Origin: Flavobacteriales bacterium UBA6165
GTDB taxonomy: Bacteria > Bacteroidota > Bacteroidia > Flavobacteriales_D > Crocinitomicaceae
Length of the DNA stretch: 10,707 nt
NCBI GenBank assembly: GCA_002422285.1
Contig: DIUF01000063.1
Coordinates: 1 to 10,707 of the forward strand
Reading direction: 5' to 3'
The notes beneath the pieces are model-generated. The model was not told the origin of the DNA, did no database searches, and was given only the letters and a program-made list of their open reading frames with translations. Shown piece by piece: positions 6,728-10,707 of this stretch (position 1 is the stretch's first letter; the number at the start of each line of letters is the position of its first letter). The translations under genes were made by a program, and so were the position numbers.

Positions 6728-7861
6728 ATGAAGAAAGTTTATAAGAGGTTTCAATATGTTTTTTTAGCATTGGGTGTTGTTGCGAGCGCTTTTGTTGCTC
6801 ATGCACAAGACAATAGAGGTGGTTCTTGTTGGTTTGGTAATTACGAAGCCAATTTTACTGATGCTTCAAACATTTCACCCAACTATTTATTTGCTTTGCC
6901 TTATGAAGGTTACAGCGGAATGACTATTACACATTTGTGCATGACGGGCAACAACACCAATTCGGGCGTTCAGTTGGCTTTGTATGCTGATAATAACGGT
7001 GCTCCATCTACTTTGTTGGGATATACAGCACTTCACAATGTTGCCCAAGGGCCAATGGTTTTGCCTATTAGTCCGGTGCAGCTTTCTTATACAGGAACAT
7101 ATTGGATTGCCATGATTTTTGGCTCTCAAGGAAATCATGTAAGCATTAATCAGGCTGCTGTAAATACAGTTTGTTACATGACCTATACTTATGGCAATGG
7201 GGTTCCACCGACGTTCAATACAGCATTAAATTACGCGGGTCAAGACTTCAATCTTTGGGCCGCAGCAGCTTATTACGTTGAAGAAGATGTGAATAGTTGT
7301 GGTCCTTACGTTTTCAATACGCAAACATATACTTCTAACGCAACTGTTGAAACTTCATACAACGACGGTGGTTGTTACACTTTTATCACCACAAACATCA
7401 ATATTTTCCCTGAGTTGGATTTATCCGTTAGTCAATCGGGAAGTACTCTAACTGCCAATCAAACTGGCGTGGCTTATCAATGGGTGGATTGCAATCTAAA
7501 AGGTTTGCCGATTGATGGTGCTACTGGACAAAGTTTCACGCCATCGGAAAGTGGTTTGTATGCTGTTCAAATTACAAGCCCTGATTGTGTAGAATATTCT
7601 GAGTGCATAGAGTTAACTGTTTCGGGCGTTGGCACAGAATCAAATCAAGAGCAATTTGTGAATCTTTATCCAAATCCAGCAAACAACTTGCTCAATGTTG
7701 AATTAAAAGATTTTGCGAAAATTCAAATTCTCTCTGTTTCTGGTCAAGTGATTTTGGATTTAGATGCTGCACAAACCCATCAAGTGGATTTGTCATCACT
7801 AAGTCAAGGTGTTTATTTTGTTCGTGCTAACAACGAAACACTGCGCTTTGTTAAGCAATAG
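6728..7861 (+). CDS. Secreted T9SS type A sorting-domain protein with Ig-like module
   Basis: This 377-residue protein is a likely cargo of the type IX secretion system. A signal peptide (1-27, AHAQ) leads to the periplasm. Residues about 310-377 form a type A sorting domain: YPNPANNLLNVEL with YPNP at 314-317, then VSGQVILDL, the DLSSLSQGVYFVR stretch and a short LRFVKQ tail. Family members cross the outer membrane through T9SS and are usually anchored to the surface. Between these, residues 28-185 form a beta-rich region resembling the adhesin-like 'anchor' sandwich of such proteins. Residues 191-228 match a short CGPYVFN-type module, and 229-298 match an Ig-like repeat with YQWVDC (250-255), GATGQSFTP and SGLYAVQI, common in Bacteroidota adhesins. 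No enzyme motif is seen, so binding or adhesion is the best guess. The promoter is at 6684-6711 and the terminator at 7889-7919. Confidence 0.9.
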   Translation: MKKVYKRFQYVFLALGVVASAFVAHAQDNRGGSCWFGNYEANFTDASNISPNYLFALPYEGYSGMTITHLCMTGNNTNSGVQLALYADNNGAPSTLLGYTALHNVAQGPMVLPISPVQLSYTGTYWIAMIFGSQGNHVSINQAAVNTVCYMTYTYGNGVPPTFNTALNYAGQDFNLWAAAAYYVEEDVNSCGPYVFNTQTYTSNATVETSYNDGGCYTFITTNINIFPELDLSVSQSGSTLTANQTGVAYQWVDCNLKGLPIDGATGQSFTPSESGLYAVQITSPDCVEYSECIELTVSGVGTESNQEQFVNLYPNPANNLLNVELKDFAKIQILSVSGQVILDLDAAQTHQVDLSSLSQGVYFVRANNETLRFVKQ

Positions 7862-7888
7862 CGACCCTCTTTTATGAAAAAACACGGA

Positions 7889-7919
7889 AAAGCTGCTCGG
7901 AAAACTGAGCGGTTTTTTT
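7889..7919 (+). terminator. Intrinsic terminator after the T9SS cargo gene, probably bidirectional
   Basis: CTGCTCGG (7893-7900) pairs with CTGAGCGG (7905-7912) around an AAAA loop, with two G-U pairs in an 8-bp stem. Seven T residues follow (7913-7919), and a matching A-run precedes the stem, lengthening it. It lies 27 nt after the cargo gene stop. The convergent Hsp15-like gene ends 19 nt after the stem, so the hairpin read from the other strand, with a looser T-rich tail, may end that operon too. Confidence 0.85.
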
Positions 7920-7930
7920 GTTTCTTAAAC

Positions 7931-8308
7931 TTAAAAATCCAAAAAGTCATCCCAGAAATCATCCAAATCGCGGCGGTCTTTTTTGGTTGGTTTGCCGTCG
8001 CCAAAACTGCGATACACTTTTTGTGATTCTTTGTAAATTTCGAATTTGTTGAGTTCTTCTTGACTGGTAATATCTAACAGGAAATCCGCAAGCAATTTGG
8101 GTCCCAAACGTGATTTAGGAAAGTCTAGAATTTTGTATTCAAAGGTTGCATTGTGGCGATTGATACTTATTTTATCACCGAGTTTTACCTCGCGCGACGG
8201 TTTTACAATGGTTCCATTCAAACGCACCTTGCTCTTGCTCACCAGATCAGTTGCTTGGGAGCGCGTTTTGGATAAGCGTACAAACCATATATATTTATCT
8301 ATGCGCAT
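7931..8308 (-). CDS. hslR: Hsp15-like S4-domain RNA-binding protein
   Basis: This 125-residue protein begins with an S4 RNA-binding domain (about 1-60): MRIDKYIWFVRLSKTRSQA, then the KSKVRLNG turn and the VKLGDKISI strand. The C-terminal GKPTKKDRRDLDDF (105-118) is the usual end of Hsp15-family proteins, and the length is near that of E. coli Hsp15 (133). In E. coli, Hsp15 binds 50S subunits that carry a nascent chain after dissociation and helps free them. The same role here is inferred by family. Its ATG follows the GLPGLI gene stop by one base (TAA A ATG), so translation is probably coupled and the gene is the last of its operon. A ribosome-recycling factor at the end of an outer-membrane gene cluster is an unusual pairing, but nothing in the sequence suggests a different function. 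Confidence 0.88.
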   Translation of the reverse strand: MRIDKYIWFVRLSKTRSQATDLVSKSKVRLNGTIVKPSREVKLGDKISINRHNATFEYKILDFPKSRLGPKLLADFLLDITSQEELNKFEIYKESQKVYRSFGDGKPTKKDRRDLDDFWDDFLDF

Positions 8309-8309
8309 T

Positions 8310-9035
8310 TTACCACATAAAGAGTTCTTTCAACACCATGGATGCCCACGGAGACCCCGACATTTTTTCTAGAAGCATTTTACGAACCTCTTCTTCGGTC
8401 ATGGCTTTGCTGGTTTTGTACTTGGGCGTTACTGCTTTGAAATCTGGGTTTAGCACTTCCACTTTGGTTGCAAAATAGACTACACCACCATCTTCTGTTG
8501 CCAAACCAAGAATGGCACCCGGTAACCCCATATACGTTTCAGGGCCCACACTCGGAATAATAGCATCACTATACCAAGCATAAAGTCTGGTGGAATCGTC
8601 TTGGTCGAAACGAACCATTTGGCACTTGTAACCGGCAATTTCGCGCTTTTTTCCTAGTCTTTTGAATGGCCTGCGCTTCACGGCATCCACAATTACCGCT
8701 TCCTCACCCATGATATTCAAGAGGCTATGTCTTATACCCTGGTTGAGAAAAGTAATATGGTTGTTTTTAACTGTAGCCCAATCGCCCCGACCTGCACTTG
8801 GCGAATCTTCGAACACAAATACGCTCATGGTGTCGTTGAAATACAAAACGAAATTGTCGAAACGGTATTTCTCTTTTCCAATCCATCTGCGCGTTTCTTC
8901 ATCGGGAAACTTCTTGTGCAAGTTGGTTTTGCGCTCAAAGGTAATTTTACCCGCACGAACCATTTGTGCCTGTGCCCCTGCAACCAACAACCAACAACCA
9001 ACAGTAAGCAGCCAAAACTTATTCAAATGTTTCAT
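8310..9035 (-). CDS. GLPGLI family secreted protein
   Basis: This 241-residue protein has a signal peptide ending near residue 24 (AGAQAQ). It carries the family signature as GLPGAIL at residues 170-176, preceded by IAGYKCQMVRF (133-143) and YAWYSDAIIPSVGPETYMG (152-170). These are the conserved parts of the GLPGLI family (also called Porph_ging), a Bacteroidota-specific group of exported proteins of unknown function, often encoded beside outer-membrane beta-barrel genes. That is the case here: its start overlaps the 3' end of the beta-barrel gene by 17 nt, and the Hsp15-like gene starts 1 nt after its stop. The codons for residues 12-18 are three tandem copies of a heptamer (8982-9002), which could make the reading frame unstable. 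The family call is strong; the role is unknown. Confidence 0.9.
   Translation of the reverse strand: MKHLNKFWLLTVGCWLLVAGAQAQMVRAGKITFERKTNLHKKFPDEETRRWIGKEKYRFDNFVLYFNDTMSVFVFEDSPSAGRGDWATVKNNHITFLNQGIRHSLLNIMGEEAVIVDAVKRRPFKRLGKKREIAGYKCQMVRFDQDDSTRLYAWYSDAIIPSVGPETYMGLPGAILGLATEDGGVVYFATKVEVLNPDFKAVTPKYKTSKAMTEEEVRKMLLEKMSGSPWASMVLKELFMW
8982..9002 (-). repeat. Three perfect tandem copies of a 7-bp repeat in a signal-peptide coding region
   Basis: On the plus strand AACCAAC repeats three times without error; on the coding strand this is GTTGGTT. It encodes residues 12-18 (VGCWLLV) of the GLPGLI protein, the hydrophobic core of its signal peptide. As 7 is not a multiple of 3, gain or loss of one unit would shift the frame. 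Confidence 0.85.
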
Positions 9036-10707
9036 CTTTTTGTCCTTCTTTTAGTTTGTTCTTAAAATTCCAAGTCAACTTCACCATGAAATAGCGACTA
9101 ATGATTTCCGTTCGAGAATCAATAATCATATTGGTGGTGATGTTTCGAGAAATTGTTGTGTTCTGATTCAAAATATCATTTGCTGAAAAAGATAAGACCA
9201 AATTTTCTTTATCCAAGAAGCGGTAGTTCAAAGACGCGTTGATAATCATATAATTCAAATTGAATCCATCGGCACGCTGCGTGAGAACATTGTAGTTGAT
9301 GTCTGTTTCGAATCGAAGCCTTTTGAATATTTCCCAACCAAACTCTGCTTCATAAGTGTGTTGCCAAAATGGTTGGTTAGACCCCCTGCCTAGCGTGCTT
9401 CTTGGTCGGTTGTAGTTGGTGTTGTATCCCAATGAAACGTAAAGGGTGTCGTTGTCAAACATAAACGACAAACCTCCCCCGGCGCTGAGGTTTTTGGTGT
9501 TGTTCATCATGCCATTGATCACATTGTTGTTGTTTCTATAATTGGTGTAAAGATTAGAATTCAAGGTAAGGGCGTCTTTAAAAAAACGTTTCCCTCCGCC
9601 AGAATAAGCACCGAACGAGTAGTTGCCATCCACGTTTATTACTTCGCTAATGGTTTGTCCATTCGAATTAAAGGTGATGGAGTTTGAAAAGGCATTGTTG
9701 GTTTGTGAAGCATACAAACCGGCCCAAACCCACTCAGATTTAAGTCCGTTCCATGAATTGTAGCGCAAGGTTAGGTCGTGTGAATAGCTGGGCACCAAAT
9801 CTGCATTCCCAATGAAAATCTGGTTGGGGTTTGTGTTGTCTAATAAAGGTTGAAGTTGACCAATGCTTGGCAGTCTTGCGTCTGTCGAATAATTGATATT
9901 GAACTGTGCACTTTGTTTAGGCTTGAAACGATAAATGACTCTAGGTAAAATATTGTTTACATTTTGATTAAATACATCATTGGTAAACAAGTTCAAATTG
10001 GATGTGCGGTTGTTTCTAATACGCGCACCTGCTCTTATCATGTGTTTTCCTTTTTCATACCGACCAAACGCCCCTGCGAAATTGACCATTTGTTGGTTTT
10101 CGAAACTATTCGAGAAAAGCGTATCGATCGTATTGTATTGCCCAGTGCCATCTTGATTGAAAGTTTGAACACCATTTTTAGTCTCGAAGTAGTTCAATTG
10201 GTATTCGAATTCAAGTCTTGTGAATTTGTTGATTGGTTGCCAATAGACACCGCGTGCGAGGTGTCCGACTCCGTTCAAGGCACCTCTTTTTTGTTGATCA
10301 AAAACAGAAAACTCAGAGCTATCTGCTAAGAAAATATTTCTATTGTTGATGCTCCCAAAGGAGTTTTTGTCTTGATAATCAATTTGATAGCTAAGGATTA
10401 GTTTTTGATTTCGATTTTTAAAACTGCGCTCATATTTGGTGAGATTCGAGAAGGTCATTTCTTCTGAATTGTTCTCATTGTCCATGTAGCTGTCACTGAA
10501 AGGATCGCGGTTATTATTCAAAAAGCGCGAGAAATTGTTAGCGCGTTGTTCCATGGTACTCATTTTGAATTGAGGACGAATGGATAATACCGAATTGGAG
10601 TCTATGGCAAAATCAAAAGACAAATTGATGGCGTGGTTTACATTTCTGTTTTCCCCGCGATTTTGATCGATAATGGCATAAGAACTATCGGCAAAGAAAA
10701 ACTGACG
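9019..10707 (-). CDS. Outer-membrane beta-barrel (TonB-receptor-like) protein, C-terminal part
   Basis: The frame is open from the right edge of the window to a TAA at 9019-9021, giving 562 residues of C-terminal sequence; the true start is off the window. The sequence is a long series of alternating amphipathic strands with aromatic residues and N/D/G-rich turns. It ends in RYFMVKLTWNFKNKLKEG, a typical last barrel strand with an aromatic-rich end. This matches the outer-membrane beta-barrel family common in Bacteroidota, whose N-terminal half normally carries a carboxypeptidase-regulatory-like domain and a plug. Those parts would lie beyond 10707, so TonB dependence cannot be judged. It is co-transcribed with, and overlaps by 17 nt, the GLPGLI gene, a common pairing in the phylum. 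The transported substrate is unknown. A TTG at 10621-10623 is not the start, because coding continues upstream in frame. Confidence 0.88.
   Translation of the reverse strand, partial: RQFFFADSSYAIIDQNRGENRNVNHAINLSFDFAIDSNSVLSIRPQFKMSTMEQRANNFSRFLNNNRDPFSDSYMDNENNSEEMTFSNLTKYERSFKNRNQKLILSYQIDYQDKNSFGSINNRNIFLADSSEFSVFDQQKRGALNGVGHLARGVYWQPINKFTRLEFEYQLNYFETKNGVQTFNQDGTGQYNTIDTLFSNSFENQQMVNFAGAFGRYEKGKHMIRAGARIRNNRTSNLNLFTNDVFNQNVNNILPRVIYRFKPKQSAQFNINYSTDARLPSIGQLQPLLDNTNPNQIFIGNADLVPSYSHDLTLRYNSWNGLKSEWVWAGLYASQTNNAFSNSITFNSNGQTISEVINVDGNYSFGAYSGGGKRFFKDALTLNSNLYTNYRNNNNVINGMMNNTKNLSAGGGLSFMFDNDTLYVSLGYNTNYNRPRSTLGRGSNQPFWQHTYEAEFGWEIFKRLRFETDINYNVLTQRADGFNLNYMIINASLNYRFLDKENLVLSFSANDILNQNTTISRNITTNMIIDSRTEIISRYFMVKLTWNFKNKLKEGQKDETFE

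Noticed and set aside
1..10707. Mobile element, CRISPR array, toxin-antitoxin pair or defence system
   Set aside because: No transposase, integrase, regular spaced repeats, tRNA-adjacent attachment site or defence-type domain was seen. The genes belong to known housekeeping and envelope families, so no new multi-gene system is claimed.

Overview
The window reads as ordinary chromosomal DNA of a member of the Bacteroidota, probably a Flavobacteriia or Sphingobacteriia-like lineage. The basis is lineage-typical content: a secreted protein with a type IX secretion (T9SS, Por) C-terminal sorting domain, a GLPGLI-family protein next to an outer-membrane beta-barrel protein, a near absence of Shine-Dalgarno sequences, and promoter candidates of the TTG/TAnnTTTG form used by the Bacteroidota sigma factor. 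The DNA is AT-rich and densely coding. I see no rRNA, tRNA, CRISPR array, transposase or phage gene.

Layout from left to right. (1) Positions 1-2161, minus strand: a secreted SGNH/GDSL-type hydrolase with a PKD-like C-terminal domain, followed 8 nt later by the N-terminal half of mutS2, which runs off the left edge. A good promoter lies upstream of the hydrolase. (2) 2247-2903, minus: an HTATIP2/TIP30-like NAD(P)-binding protein, divergent from a small lipoprotein of the cytochrome P460 family (2972-3469, plus). (3) 3470-3630: intergenic, holding a degenerate inverted-repeat element built from CGCAAAG-like units. (4) 3631-4801, plus: rlmH, which methylates 23S rRNA, overlapping a DUF2007-like membrane protein. 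(5) 4818-6581, minus: a polytopic GT-C/GT39-like membrane glycosyltransferase, convergent with the previous pair. (6) 6582-6727: a divergent intergenic region with a symmetric operator-like repeat and a promoter, driving a T9SS cargo protein (6728-7861, plus) that ends at a clear intrinsic terminator. (7) 7931-10707, minus: a tightly packed operon read right to left, with the C-terminal part of an outer-membrane beta-barrel protein (5' end off the window), a GLPGLI protein overlapping it by 17 nt, and an Hsp15-like S4 RNA-binding protein starting 1 nt after the GLPGLI stop.

The window mixes housekeeping RNA and DNA functions (mutS2, rlmH, Hsp15) with envelope functions (SGNH hydrolase, P460 lipoprotein, glycosyltransferase, T9SS cargo, GLPGLI and beta-barrel proteins). 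I do not find a convincing new multi-gene system. The most interesting signals are small: two TTCATGAA palindromes 21 bp apart between the glycosyltransferase and T9SS genes, three perfect copies of a 7-bp repeat inside the GLPGLI signal-peptide codons, and the degenerate repeat element before rlmH.
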